From Coleophoma eucalyptorum (lineage: Eukaryota > Ascomycota > Leotiomycetes > Helotiales > Dermateaceae), in NCBI GenBank assembly GCA_026120035.1, contig JALRME010000017.1, positions 682,001-746,000 on the forward strand: DNA of 64,000 nucleotides. The letters run 5' to 3'. A model generated the notes under the pieces. That model saw only the letters and a list, made by a program, of their open reading frames with translations, made no database searches and was not told where the DNA came from. Every line of letters begins with the position of its first letter. The first letter of the stretch is position 1. The translations under genes and the position numbers were made by a program. This document shows, piece by piece, positions 45,782-58,692 of the stretch.

Positions 45782-47324
45782 AGTGGACTGAGAATATGGC
45801 ATCTGGGGATCAAGAAACAGCAGCTGGATGATTATTGGATGGTCCTATCATTAGTATGTGGAACTGGTCTTTTCGATATTTTCCACAAACTAATCGAGTC
45901 CTTCTAGTTACTATATTCTGTATTATTAGCTCTTTTGAATGACTTAGCCTCGGGGACTGGGACATATACGGATACTATGTACACAGATCCTACTCCGGAT
46001 GACATACAAAAGATCCAAGAATCCTCAAAGGTCTTGATAAGCTCAGAGCAAGTATGTGAAATTCGTTATATTTTGAACGCAACCATCTAACTGTAATAAC
46101 CACCAATAGGTTATGCAACTTCTTATGTACTCTTTAAAGGCTTGTGTGCTTCTAATGTATTGGCGCTTGAGGTATGTTCAAGACTTGACGTGTTACCAAG
46201 TCCCAATGGTACTAATTTTGTGTGTGATTTAGAACTGCATTAAAGCAAGATATACAAACAATCTTCAATGCTATTGCAATTTACACTTTCCTGTGTTTTG
46301 CGGGCACAACGACTGCATTATGGACATTTTGCACCCCGCCCAGTAGCTATTGGGCCTACCCACCACCGACACGTAAGCAGCCTATCCCATGCCTGAAGCA
46401 GAGACGAATATACAAAAGAATTTGTACTTACAAGGAATTTGTAAATAGGAGATTGCGCAACGGGAACTCGATACTATATTGTCCAAGCCTGTCTCAACCT
46501 TTCCTCTGATCTACTAATCCTGGCGATTCCTCTTCCTGCGATATCCAGAGTTACCATACCGCTCAGGCAGAAGCTTCTGTTAGTCTGTTTCTACAGTTTG
46601 GGAATATTTGTGGTAGGTTGTGTCCGACATGACTGAGAATAGGTGGCATGGAAGCTTATTAACCTACCTGTCTACTGTAGGTCGTTGCATCCATCTTAAC
46701 GAAAGTTTTCAACTTCAGGCACCCTGAATCCCTCCACTTCATCTCCTGGTATGTCCGGGAAGCAACTACAGCGGTATGTATCAGTTTCAATTAATATCCC
46801 TCGTCTCAGACGCTGTTAGATTTGTTTCAGTTTGCCAATTGAAATCTAAACATGGCTGCTTTTCTAGGTCATTCTTGCCAATCTCCCAGTTATGCTACCG
46901 ATCTTGCGTAAAGTGTTCGTGGATGAAACGAAGGTCGCTAGCGGGTATAAGTTGAAGAATATGAGTGTAAGCTTGTGAATATTTTCGATAGTGCTAGAAA
47001 GGATGCAGAATTTAAGATTATATTTGTGTCCATGAGATGTGAAAGTAGCATTGGTGAAGTCTGTCCTGTTCTAGCAGCGAATATATCGAAAATAATATGT
47101 TTCGTATTTGATCTGTTTCTTAACTAAGATACTGCATGGTGGTAACTATGCTCACCACTTGCCCCGAATCTGGCGATGTGTTACTTGCGGGGTAAGAACT
47201 TAACCAACGTCGCCTATTTTATGTTCTATTTCAGACCACGTCCGTGTCCGCAAGTGTACACCCGGCGAAGAGCATCGAGATGACAAGGGATGATGAGAAC
47301 CCCCTTACCCACGACAAATTATGA
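45782..47324 (+). CDS. Fungal rhodopsin-domain (SAT4-type) integral membrane protein, 5' end unresolved
   Basis: The supported exons are 45782..45853, 45908..46051, 46110..46171, 46233..46372, 46449..46612, 46681..46773, 46868..46966 and 47235..47324, with phases consistent. The pattern is that of fungal rhodopsin-domain proteins related to SAT4/PTH11: LDDYWMVLSL, SLKACVLLMYWRLR, then TTTALWTFCTPPSSYWAYPP, a segment with the lone Cys of DCATGTRYY, NLSSDLLILAIPLPAI, RQKLLLVCFYSLGIFVVVAS and TAVILANLPVMLPILRKV. Six transmembrane helices can be traced. The usual first helix and start codon are absent: a TGA lies directly upstream (45779-45781) and I find no suitable exon in the preceding few hundred bases. 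The gene is either 5'-truncated or has a distant first exon. The last intron is long (268 bases). Confidence 0.72.
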
Positions 47325-48299
47325 AGGTGTAAGCTATAAAGGTCAAACATGTATCTCTCTTACGTTGCATATGTCAAAAAAAAATAAGTCAAGTAGTGAC
47401 TTTGACTAAGCCCTCTTGCTGAAGATAGCTCCGGCATCTTCGGCCATGATGTCGTTGCTGTTGACATGCACTACCTGCGTTGCAAGGCTCTGACACATAA
47501 AGGACTTTCGAAAGTATTTCACATCATCACGGATATTAAATTCCTGATTCCCCACCTGTTTTGCCATTCGTAGGGGATTGATAATTGATCTTGAGACGAG
47601 ACTATGCGAAGGATTCACGCTCGCACATTCTATGTTGTAGCTTTCAGACGAAGGTAAATTACTCATCTTATTGTGTAGAATACTGAAGCTCACCACCGAT
47701 TCCTAGATCCGTTACCAGAAAAAGCCTGTGGTAGTATCACACAAACTGCGCCGTATGATTACAGCGGAAAAGGTCGTCGCTGGCTGCATGTGCTCCAAGG
47801 AACGGCCACGATATCCTGCGATGGATGTGCCGCAGTGCAGAAAGCTTGCACTTGCAGATGTCTATACCCCGCATGTCTATGAAAACAATTCAAGCGGACT
47901 TATGAACGAGTGGTTTCGAGGAAGGACTTATTCCAGCTGCAATTCGCGTTCACCCACTTATCGGGAGATACTTTTACAGAGGCTAGGACCAGCCTTTTGG
48001 GGTAGATCCTTTCGACCGGAAATTGTCCATTATAGCCATCTTTGAGCCTGAGTGGTGGCGGCGGCACGACGCGGTATCAGCTTTCTTTCCTCAGCTTCCG
48101 TATACCGAAAACCGATGTTGGGGGATAAACAAGGATTGCGCTCGACAACGATCTAGATGCAACAGACTACTGGCACAATGCTTGACATTATGCCCAACTG
48201 TACCCGGTGACAAGGGCTCAAGAGAATGTCCAATTCTAGAGTCCGATACACTCCCCAGAAGTTGATCGAAGCAGAGAGCCCAACCGATATTCCAGGAGC

Positions 48300-48765
48300 T
48301 TGTATTACTGTGCGTCGGATCAGCCTGGCTTTGAACAGGTTCCCAGGATCAATTTCTCTGACCGAAGGAGTACCGATGAGTTCCACCTTGATCAAACCCA
48401 ACTCAACATTGAGCAGATGATCAGTTGGCTTGATTATCCACTTTTTAATCGTATCAAGGAGCTCCAGAACGAAATTGTGGCAAGTGTTCCCGGTCTAATC
48501 GACATGGTCCGACCCGAAAGCGGTAAATAGAAAGGATTACGACTACCTTGAGTCCTTTCCGACATGTAACCTGAGGAGACATGTTGCACCGTACTGGCCG
48601 GATGCTGCACCGACCAGCCTTCGAGGTCTGGCGTGTCCCATGCTTCTCTTGTGGATAACCTTGATGCAAGCATATACGACTATGGATGATACGGATACAG
48701 AAATGGCTGGAACTTGGCCTGTTGTTGCCGAGGACTCTGTCTTCTCCAACTTTTTACTGTCATAA
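48300..48765 (+). pseudogene. Decayed coding stretch of unknown family
   Basis: A protein-like frame at 48300-48530 (FHLDQTQLNIEQMISWLDYP, ELQNEIVASVPGLIDMVRPE) stops at a TAA and TAG. It resumes one base out of frame at 48532-48765 (YDYLESFPTCNLRRHVAPYW, LRGLACPMLLLWITLMQAY). The two halves read naturally as one protein with a frameshift, and the 10-base gap is too short for an intron. I do not recognise the family. Confidence 0.35.
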
Positions 48766-49466
48766 TCATACGAGTATAGGACAAGAAAGCCGCCGAAGCG
48801 TGATGCGGCCGCTCTTCCCCCCGAGCTCTAATGCCTGCAAGGCGGCTCGGGTGGGAATGTGGCAAGCGAAGAGTATCGCTTAGACGTGGTAAACGGATGT
48901 TTTGCTACTGCTGTTCTACCATTAATGCCAGAATACGTTGTGCTATAGCTTGTACTATGGCATTATCTTGCTCAGAAGAGACATACGATGGTGCCGAAAA
49001 TACCAGTCGCCATGATTGGAAACCACATACGTTATTCACAATGCCCAACGCCTCATAACTCTTTCCCGCGACTTCCGCAAAACCAATGGTCTTCCCATAA
49101 TGCAATGACGTACTTTTAATTCTAGGTAGAGAAGGCACTAACATACCATGTGGATGCACGACAAGTGACTGTACTCTATACAGAATACTGCCCTCGGATG
49201 CAAAGTTTCTGACTGTACCTACGACGCAGAACCAGAACCTTTCGGTCAGAGGCGTGGTTGATGGCATGGACGGCTTCACTGCTGTAGCAGCGGAGTTAAA
49301 CTCTCGGGCATCGTGGCAAAGGTATAAAGTTGTCAAAAAGCCCCTTCACCTGGGAATATAATCATAGCCTGATAACTACATCAATCAAAGCATCAGTAAA
49401 TCACAACAATAGCCAACCATAGCCAAAACGACCATAGCAATTCCAGCCCAATTCAATCAATTCAAG

Positions 49467-50537
49467 ATGGCAGCAAAACAAAGCATGACCCCACGCATTA
49501 TGCCTATGCTGGGCAAGGTGGTTCTTGAGGAGGCATTCCAGCCACCATTTGGGGCGAAACACACGGGATCTAATCTGGGTCTCTATGTCTATCCAGAGCG
49601 GGAGGCCGAATACACAGCAGGCATCAGCGACATTTCCAAACGTGTCGCTGACGCGCGCGAGACTGGTGTTGGTTACACCATTTGCTCTCTCACCATTCCT
49701 GGTGTTCAGGGCGAAGCTGATCCTGCTGCCGCAGAGGCATTCGCTACTCACTCCAACGATTGGATCGCCGAACAAATCAAACCTTACCCTGGTGAGCTGG
49801 GCGCTCTCGGAGCCGTTTCTATGCACAACCCCAAGCAAGCTGTTGTTGAGATGACTCGATGCATTAAAGAATTGGGATTCCATGGTATCATGGTCAACAA
49901 CTGGCAACAAGCTACCAAGCCCAACGGCGAGAGCACTCTTATTCTCTACGATGGTCCAGAGTATGATGTTTTCTGGTCTGCTCTTGAGGAGCTCGACGTT
50001 CCTCTCTATATTCATCCCTCTGGCCCCACGGGTGCAATCAAGGAGCTTTTGTACGAGGAGCGCCCATACCTCATTGGTCCCCCACAATCATTTGCCATTG
50101 ACGTCTCTACCCACGTCTTGGCTCTAATCATCAACGGTGTCTTCGACCGCCATCCAAAGGCCCAGATTATTGTAGGACACATGGGAGAGCGTCTGCCATA
50201 CGACTTCGATCGTACCCACCGCTGGCTCGAACTAGTCGAGAAGTCTCGTGGAATGATCGCCAAGAAGACGATCTACGACTACTTCAAGGACAACATTTGG
50301 CTCACCACCTCGGGCCAATTCTCCACCGTGGTTTTGCAGATGTGTGTAAACTTAGTCGGCGCTGATCGCATCTTGTACTCTGTCGACTATCCATACGAGG
50401 TTTACCAAGATGCTGCCAACTGGTTCGATAATGTAAACCTCAACACTAGAGACAAACTTAAGATTGGTCGCGAGAATGCCAAGAAGCTCCTGAAGCTTGG
50501 CGAATATAAGGATTGCAATGCACCATATCACCAATAA
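49467..50537 (+). CDS. Amidohydrolase-type decarboxylase (2,3-dihydroxybenzoate decarboxylase-like)
   Basis: This is a single exon of 356 aa, close to the usual ~345 for the family. It opens with MLGKVVLEEAF, which carries the metal-ligand Glu in place of the HxH of other amidohydrolases. It continues with the active-site segments LYIHPSGPTG, the FAIDVSTHVLALIINGVFDR block, GHMGERLPYDFDR, and the metal-site Asp in ILYSVDYPYE. These match Amidohydro_2 decarboxylases acting non-oxidatively on dihydroxybenzoates or resorcylates; fungal 2,3-DHB decarboxylase takes part in salicylate and indole-derived catechol breakdown. It is expected in the cytosol. The substrate between 2,3-DHB, gamma-resorcylate and salicylate cannot be told from sequence alone. 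No pathway partner is adjacent. Confidence 0.9.
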   Translation: MAAKQSMTPRIMPMLGKVVLEEAFQPPFGAKHTGSNLGLYVYPEREAEYTAGISDISKRVADARETGVGYTICSLTIPGVQGEADPAAAEAFATHSNDWIAEQIKPYPGELGALGAVSMHNPKQAVVEMTRCIKELGFHGIMVNNWQQATKPNGESTLILYDGPEYDVFWSALEELDVPLYIHPSGPTGAIKELLYEERPYLIGPPQSFAIDVSTHVLALIINGVFDRHPKAQIIVGHMGERLPYDFDRTHRWLELVEKSRGMIAKKTIYDYFKDNIWLTTSGQFSTVVLQMCVNLVGADRILYSVDYPYEVYQDAANWFDNVNLNTRDKLKIGRENAKKLLKLGEYKDCNAPYHQ

Positions 50538-51038
50538 GAGCGCTTCTATTCATAGCTGGGAGGCTGACATGTTTGTTTTGTTTGAAGTCTTAGTTAAGAA
50601 CTGATACTGCACTATCCTTAATAGCTACCAAACTAATGAGAACTCTGTTGTATAACCGATTGAATGATTGTGTTCCAAAACTTCATTCTATTTCACGTAG
50701 GATCAATAACAACTTTCTGTTTCTCATTCCTCTTTTTATTTCGATTAATTGTAACCCCGATTGACATTTTCAATCAAATAAACAAATATACATACCTTTG
50801 GGAATGCTTTTGATCTATAAAGGAGGATAATAAGTAGAAAATTGTCTGTGAGTTGGACTATTCTGACCATGAGTATTACACAGGTGGAACCAGATGGTAA
50901 TACAAAATAGCAATCAAGGCTTGGATATAGGAGAGACCAGTCCACTTAAAACATAGCATATAAGCTTTGCCGGTTGTTCTGAAAGGATAACTGATTATGA
51001 AGCTCCTCTGTATGCTAGGTATTAATTATCAATATTAT
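50538..51038. other. Intergenic between convergent genes
   Basis: This is AT-rich 3' flanking sequence. No feature was seen. Confidence 0.4.
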
Positions 51039-53187
51039 CTAATGTTCTACATTTCGTCTGATTCTCCTCCCTGAAAAGTTATCTCCGAGGACTTTCGCAG
51101 CCTTCTTCGTGAACCCCCCGATGTCCGAGGCAATGCTCTTTCCAATCTTGATTCCAAGCAGGCCGTGATGGCATTCATCGACAGAATTTAGCTGTGCCTG
51201 GATGTCTCCGTCTCTCTTGTATACACTGGTCGCATTGGCAGCATTCACGGCACCATTCACGCAGTTGTACTGACTTTGTGGACTCCTCAACTGGCAGATT
51301 TCTTGCGCCTTGCACGAGCCTGTGCATGAGGTGACGTTCAGTCCACGAGTTCGGCGTGCATAGTAGTTGTTAAATTCGGTGTCGTTTTTAATGAAGACTT
51401 GAGTCACGTTGTGCCAGAACTGAGGTGTCAAGGGAGCTGAGGGATCAGTATATGGTGGATCAAGCAATGCGCCGTAAGTTTCCTTCGCAGAATAGTATTT
51501 GGCCCACGTAGGCTTGGACTGGTAGCCTGGTAGGGTGTAGTTGGCGAAATAGACCGTGTAGTCCAACACGTCATAAGTATCTGGATCAACAGAGTAGACT
51601 CTGAAAGTTGGGTTTCCAGAGGTAGGAGTCAGAGCAGAAGTGATATAGGATACACCAGTAGCTGTTGATACAGTCTGGTTAAGGTAGTCAGTATATGCAA
51701 CCTCCCACTGATCATGATGAGTGTGGCCGAAGAATTGCGAGGCAATAGTTGCCGAGTAGCGTTGGATTATCTGATCGAAATACTCAGAGTAGTCCCACAA
51801 GGCGTCTGTTCTACCCATCGGCATATGGCCAATGATGTATGCGCGCTGACCGGCATCTTCAGCGCTTTGTAGTTCGGAAAGCAGCCATTCGAGTTGGCCA
51901 GATGGATCACGAGACATGGTTGGTGTGTACAGCCAGTAGTTTTCCTTCATCCAGAATTGAGTATTGATAGAAATAATCCGAAGGTTGCTGTTTGGGTGCA
52001 CGATGGAGTAGCTGCCAAAATTCTTAGCTGCTTGTGCTGCTGCTTCCGTGCCGATCCAAGACTCCCAGTCCGAAGATAAGGTGTCGTAAATATATTGAAA
52101 ACTGGATGTTATATTGGTAGGCAGACCAGACTGTGGGAACGAATCAACAACTCCACTTTCATGGTTTCCTACAGCAGCATACACGAGATCTAGACCGGAC
52201 ATTCTTAATCGAGCGTCATTCATGTCGTTGATAACTTCCTGCTTGGTAGTCAACCAGACAGCTCCCTCTACGAGATCACCAGTAAATAGTGTGAATTCAG
52301 CTTCGGGAATCAACTCGGTAATCGCAGAATACAAACTCTCCTCAAGATCCAGCGGTGAATCACAATTGGTATTACCAAAAGGCCCAGCAGGATATTGTGT
52401 GACGTTTGGCGCATCACTCGGAGTAAAAGTGCGGCAGCAGATCGAATTATCGCAATTGTAGTTACTTCCAACTTCATAAGAAAGGTCAACATGGATATCA
52501 CTGATGTGAACAATCTGTAGAGGCGTCTTTCCAGAACTCGATTCAGCCGCCGCCGATTGCTCAGGCTTGGGCTTGGGGAATGAGACTGTATACGGTTCGA
52601 CAGCTGGAAGAGGGCATATGCCTAATACGGTATTGCAAAAGATCTTGGCAGTGCGTGAAGGTATAATCATATTCCGTAGGGAATATGCCATACTGGGACC
52701 TTCAAGGGCCACAAGCCCGGTACATTCTGCAGTTGAAGCGGACTAGCGAGGTGTCAGGACTTCTACATCATGTGAAGATATAGACTTACACCTGCATCGA
52801 TGCAGACTTGTTGAAAAAGCTTAACGAATACATCGTCACCAAGGATGGATGCTTCTTTGAGAATAAGAAGAATGTTCTTTGCAAGAATGGGGTCAGCATT
52901 GGAAACGGCGATTGTTGTGGTAATATGAGAGCCGAACTTACATCGCAATCAGAACAAGTAGGGTCGCCAGTAGCTAACCCTGCGTCGAGTTCGTCGAAAA
53001 TTGTCGCCAGAGCTACAGTCTCATTGTAAGGTGCACTCGAAGCAGTTGCAGAAGCTGAAGGTGACAAGGACGTTGAATTTGTACTCGCTCGTACAATTTT
53101 ATCGGGAGAGCCGGGTTGAGGGATTGCGAGAGTGTGTGGAACCAGAGCTAAGGACAAAAGTCCCACAGTAGGTAAAATCAACAACAT
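51039..53187 (-). CDS. Secreted acid sphingomyelinase-like phosphodiesterase
   Basis: The CDS is complement(51039..52726, 52792..52876, 52942..53187), 672 aa. The N-terminal signal peptide (MLLILPTVGLLSLALVPHTL) is followed by a Ser/Thr-rich linker. A saposin-B-like segment spans about residues 78-130, with Cys patterns in TCSDCD, FVKLFQQVC and ECTGLVALEGP. The metallophosphatase carries the di-zinc ligand motifs HISDIHVD, LFTGDLVEGAVW, VGNHES, YIIGHMPMG and FFGHTHHDQW. A Cys-rich C-terminal region (SCTGSCKAQEICQLRSP) is typical of SMPD1 relatives. The family hydrolyses sphingomyelin to ceramide and phosphocholine in acidic or secreted environments; fungal substrates are less certain. Intron 2 uses GTGTAA as donor, the only choice that keeps phase. 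Confidence 0.9.
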
Positions 53188-55568
53188 CTGTGAATGGAGA
53201 CGGAATGCTGTAATAACTGACTGGGGTAAACACTATAGCCGACAAATAAAGGGGAGATGGAGAGCCTTTATAGAGCCAAGACTTACCTCGCCATCGCTTC
53301 TAGAAAGATATATTAAATACGGTACCTAGGTACCTGCTTCTATCAACAATATATGTAGATGATTAACCACGTGGGACATATATATCCATATGCAGGGGGA
53401 AAGTGCAGGGCATCGCCAATTATCTCAACGGAGCTCCGAAAATCGATGATGCAGTCGAATTGATTGAAAGCGTGCTCGAAGCACCAGCGGGGATGTTGTA
53501 ATCTAGCGATTTCATTGGGGCCCTGGCTGTGGATACCTGGACTGATAATGCAGGGGATAATCGCGGACGAAGGAATCTACTGGCCTCTCCAGCGGAGCAA
53601 CATACCCCGAAGCAGAAACTACGGAGGCGACAACCATAAGTCACAAGAGTACAGGTAATCTAGCAGGATACTTATAAAACTATCTATGTATAAGCTTATG
53701 AGTCGCTCTAACCTTGTGATGGAGCGGCAGAGCTCATAGGAGCAGAGCTATACGAATAATGGGGAAGTGGCTGACGATTGTGGCATCAATGTACATACTA
53801 AAGCCGGGAAAGTTTCGTCTAATTTAATGAGGCTCCATGTACAGATTTTATAGAATATATAGATTATAATTTACTCTACACACTCATAATATCGTATAAA
53901 AACAGTAACTATATAACCAGGCAATACGATACTTTATTTGGCTGGTCAGTAATCTACTGAAATGCTAAAATTGACCTCTCTTTAGTCCTTTGAAGAAGGA
54001 ACGGTCGCCTCATAAACACCACCAATCAAAGTTATTGTATCGACTGACAATTTACTCCGCAGTGAAGGGCTGTTGATTAATGATATTCTAACATCCAGGA
54101 GATTCTGTGCGTGCGCATGTTGATATTGGATTCTCTCGTCACTCTGCGTAGGCTTTGATAACAGGGGTACATTGCCCGAAAACTATCCAAAGGGGTGCCA
54201 AAAGGGCAAACTTACAGAAGGAAAGGGTGAGCAGAAGCAAGTAAAAATATTATTCTGTACCACGATTGTCGGATAAACTTCGATGGTCCCACTCGAAGTC
54301 TTCTCCGAATGTTATGCTCCAAGCTGAGAAGCCCAGATCGGCATCATATTTTTACAAGAGATCCTCTTGACTTGACTTGATAATTCTGGAAGCTAGGCTT
54401 TCTCCCATCACCTCAAAATCCTTCTGTTTGCGAAAGTATGTCATATTTGTTGAGAGAGCTTGACCTAAGAGAGCAATCTAGATTTACTCGACGAGACAAG
54501 TTTGCAGAGCGTCACGTGACCAAACACCTTTTTTTTTTCTTCGTCTACGACAGGTCAAGCAACCCTACCGACGAACTCTTTGTTTACCGCTGGCGATGCT
54601 CTCCCAGTGGTAACACCAAAATCGCATGATGGAAGGAATGATAGATCAAGGTAATTGCCCCGTGCGGTTCGAACATCCTAAAGCACGCAGGATAGAATGA
54701 AAAGAGCATGTGTAGCCTCTGTAACCCCAGCATGACGGGGATGTATGCATCTACCCCGCAAGCCTGGGTATTCAACACCTGACAATTGCCGTGGTTAAAA
54801 AAGCCCCAAATGGAACAGCCAAGGGCGTAAGAAGTCTGTAATGCTTACCTGCCTTAGCAGTCACTAACGCCTTACTGGTGCCATCAATGGTGGGTGCACT
54901 TACTGACTTTCGAACAGTCCCTGTTCTCCCATAGTTGGACGTGGTACAGGGGACAGTGAGATGGGGAAAGTGCGATCAACCAGTGAGTTTGCCCGACTCA
55001 CTCCATCTGGGCCCCCAGCTTTCCTACCGGCCCTCTCTCCACCTTCCCGACTACCCTTGAACGGGGTCACGCGATGCTAAAATCCATATCCTGGACTCTG
55101 CAGTGCATACCCAAAACCGGTGGGGTTGCACAGCATGCTCAAAATCAAAGATTCGGTCACTTTGACCATCCAACCGGCGAATATTGGAAGGTTGCCGGTG
55201 TTGTCCTTCGAGGAAAAGCCTTTGTATCGCTACCTATGCCCAGTTATGTAGCCATGTCCACAGTTAGACTGCTCAATTATCTGAATATGTCTCGTGGTTT
55301 AGGTGCAACTGCGGACATAGCTGTATTATCCGATATTTGAAGATGAGATGTTTAAGTTACCAATTTTTTTCAGGCTACTTGGGAGCTGTTCTAGATCAAT
55401 GGGTGGTGGATACTCTATGACATGAACCCTGGTCCACCAGGATTTCACTCAATCTGTAATTCACTCACTCCACTTGAGCTCACTAAAATTCTCTCGGCGT
55501 AAAATATTCTCAACGAGGAAGGTATCGCATGATTAGAGCCAGCCTCGCTCCTCCTCGTAGATTCACTC
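53188..55568. other. 2.4-kb intergenic region
   Basis: This contains the sphingomyelinase promoter (from 53188) and the 3' flank of the MFS gene. AT-rich DNA at 53640-54010 and a poly-T run at 54530-54539 are the only compositional features. The small ORFs on both strands carry no motif. Confidence 0.4.
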
Positions 55569-57495
55569 CTAGACTTTCTCCACTAGATCTTCGTGAATCT
55601 CCCTGGGCGTATCTGACGCTTCATTGTTGTCAACTGCGCCATGGGCGTCTCGCTCTAAAAATGCCGTAAGTCCCACGTCCCTCTGTGCCTCCATCAGCAG
55701 TTGCGCATCTTGTGCACCCGTGTGACTATTGAAAACTCTATCCATCTCCTCCAAGGTCGCGTTCTTGGTTTCTGGAAGGAAGAAATATACCCAGAAGATA
55801 CCCACAAAGAGAAAGACCGCGAAGAAAATATAGGTTCCCCATGCCCATGCGCTAAGCATTGGAGGTACGAAGAATGCAATCGCGAAGTTGTTGAGCCAGT
55901 TGCTAGATGCACCAATCGAGGCTCCTTTGGCACGGATTGAGAGTGGGAAGATCTCTGAGACAAGTGTCCACGATACTGGGCCCCATGTTGCACCAAACCC
56001 GGCGATGTAAACCCAAATGAGTGCTACCAAGCTCGGTCAGTAAAGATAGTGAATAGATCAACATAGAGGACTTACCAACAGCTACCCATCCTGCAGCCGA
56101 ATGGTCCGGCCAATTATGACGAAACTTTGCAACGATAATGCCCACGATCACCATGCTTACAAACATAACGGCTGAGCCGATCAGGAGCATGGGCTTCCGT
56201 CCGACTTTGTCAATGATTAACTAAGAACATTAGCAATAAACCAAACAGAAGGAAAGTATATGTTTACCATTGCAGGCACGGTGCTGACCATAAATACCAC
56301 CCCAGTGACACCCGTTGCTAGTAGAGCAGTTGTACCACCGGTCAAACCGAGACTGACGAAAATGTTCGAAGCATAATAAATGACTATAGGAAGGATTAGC
56401 AACGCAGCTTCGGCCGTATAGAGTAGTCGTACTCACTAGCGTCGATACCACTCCACTGTTGGAAAAACATTACCAACCACGCAGTGCATACTCTTTTCAG
56501 GTTATCCCGTGTCCTAAGACAATTGGCATACTGTGCCACCTGATGCATAAAGACATTCGCCTTCTCCTTCTCTGCCAAATGCGGATATGCCTTTGCAAAC
56601 GCTCGGTCTTCAAACAAGGCTTCAGCTTTGATCTCGAGATACTCTATCTGCACTTGCTTATGCTCGACTGGCAATTTTCTCAACCATGCCAATGTTGACT
56701 TTGCTTCTTCGTCTCTGCCAACCTTTACGAGCCATCTCGGAGAGAAAGGCATGAACCAAATACCACAAGCCAAGATGACCGCAGGTATGCCTTGTATTAT
56801 GGATGGGAGGCGCCAGGCGAGATTGGTTTGCGTAGCTCCTGTACCTCCAATGTAGTTACTCCCATAGCCAACCCAGAAGGAGGACATGATGCCGAGGATA
56901 GTCGCAAATTGGTAAAAAGAGACGAGGAGGCCGCGCATTTCCGGGGCAGAGAGTTCGGCATTGTATAGCGGTCCAACTCCACTAAAAAGACCGACTCCAA
57001 GTCCTGTGAAGAATCTTCCAGCATATAGAAGCGATGCATTACCCGATTGCGCACCAATGTAGAGATAGCTGCCCAGTATTACCCAAAGACATGCGATGAA
57101 CATGGTGTATTTTCGAGAAATAATCTCTCCCAGGACCCCGGCGGACAGAGATCCCAGGATACCGCCCAGCTGAAGCACAGAAGTGAGCCAGCCCGTCGCA
57201 CTGGATGATGCAATAACCGTTGGGAAGTTTTCAGTGAAGCGGGTCATGACTAAAGACTGTCCTAATACTCCTTGTTGGTAGCCATACTCCAGGCCGCCAA
57301 AGCTTAAAGGTTGTTAATGACTGCTCTCATCAGAATTGGTAGTACTTACGAGGCGAAGAAAGCAATGAAGAGGACCTTTGGGTTGGCCCATAAGGCCTGG
57401 AGCATAGTCTTCTTAGGCAACTTGCTGTATTGTACAGACTGTGATTGTCTTTGGCCATCAATGGCTTCGACATCGGAATTCGCGTAATCCGCCAT
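55569..57495 (-). CDS. MFS sugar-porter-family transporter
   Basis: The CDS is complement(55569..56023, 56076..56220, 56268..56383, 56437..57302, 57350..57495), 575 aa, with all phases consistent. It is a 12-TM major facilitator of the sugar porter branch: FGGLEYGYQQGVLGQSLV in TM1, GEIISRKYTM in the TM2-3 loop, SPRWLVKVGRDEEAKSTLAW after TM6, QQWSGIDAIIYYASNIF in TM7, DKVGRKPMLL in the TM8-9 loop, and WTLVSEIFPLSIRAKGAS before TM11, with PETKNATLEEMDRVF after TM12. It is expected in the plasma membrane as a proton-coupled hexose or related sugar carrier; substrate unknown. The N-terminal ~45 residues are polar and cytosolic. Confidence 0.92.
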
Positions 57496-58692
57496 CCTGA
57501 ATGTGATTGATAAAATGCAAAAGCCTGCGAAAATGCCAGTAAATGACCTGCTTACAAATTTTCAAACCCAGACTGAAAATAAAAGTCGAACAAAATGTGA
57601 GAGGGGGGCCTATATATATCATTTTTATCAGGGTAGGGGGTTATGGGAATGGCATGGGGATGTGTATAACTGTATGCATGGATGAGGTTGAACAAGCTGC
57701 ACGATCCCACTCTATTACAGCCATCCCCGGCTCCAGAGTAAGAGAAAATTCGCGGGGTAAAGTGGCATTGGTTCTAAGAGGGAAAAGAGGATGAGAGTTC
57801 TGACACCCCATACAGATAATTCTCGCTTCGAACTTCGAAAAGCAGTGGCTGCATTGTCGAAAAAGGGAGGTCGAGCCTCCGCAACCCCGATTTGATCCAT
57901 GACATTGCCCCATTTTTGAATTAATCACTGCGAATCATCATCAAATAGCCATATGAACATACGATCCGTAAGTTGCTTACCTTAACCTTAATATAGCAAC
58001 CACTGGTGGGCCCTTTCTGAAACTGTAAGTAAAAGTCTCGAAGTTGGTCCTTCGTAATAGGAGTAGATATTTTTATAATATACTCCACAGTTCCACACTA
58101 TGAAAAGAATGTGTAGAAAAATATCATTTAATCACGATCTATGAAGCCAAAATGGTAACAAGCACTATTGAATTCAATGAACCTGAACTCAAAATACGTT
58201 TGTATAGTTTTTGGTTGTAAAATGATAAAATAGTGAAGTTGCAGGTTTCCGTTTCATGGTAACTCGCTTGATGTCCATTTTCAACTTTTGGTCGTAAACG
58301 CCACTCAGATTGAATTCTGACGATAAAACTTGTTTCCACTACTCGATGGATTGATACAAGTGAAAGAGAGTGGAGAATGTGGAGGAGGAGATCTAAATAT
58401 GCCGACTATGATAGGTGGTCTAGAATGGTCGCATAGCGCTATACTATAGCTACCCCTCATTTACTGTCGTCGAACAGCTAATTTCAGTATAAAATTGGCG
58501 ACCATCAATCACTCTTGCCCTGTCGCTTACCGTGGCGTGTTTTAAAGATCTTTCGGTTTTATTATCATTCTCGTTGAGGTTTCTTATAGATACTTAAATT
58601 CAAATAGGCTATTCTAAGTCTCTAAAATATATCTCCTACAAAGTTTTTCAAGAGCCTACACACATATTTGACCACTAATGAAACAAGCTCTT
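57496..58692. other. Intergenic; MFS promoter and P450 3' flank
   Basis: About 1.2 kb with no convincing ORF or repeat. Confidence 0.4.

Noticed and set aside
47406..47696. 96-codon minus-strand frame
   Set aside because: It is polar with no family features and no linked exons found; too weak to call.
48905..49336. 143-codon minus-strand frame upstream of the decarboxylase
   Set aside because: It lies in the likely promoter of the 49467 gene, has no motif, and could be chance or a relic.
55074..55340. 88-codon plus-strand frame
   Set aside because: It lies in an intergenic region with no motif and no supporting exons.
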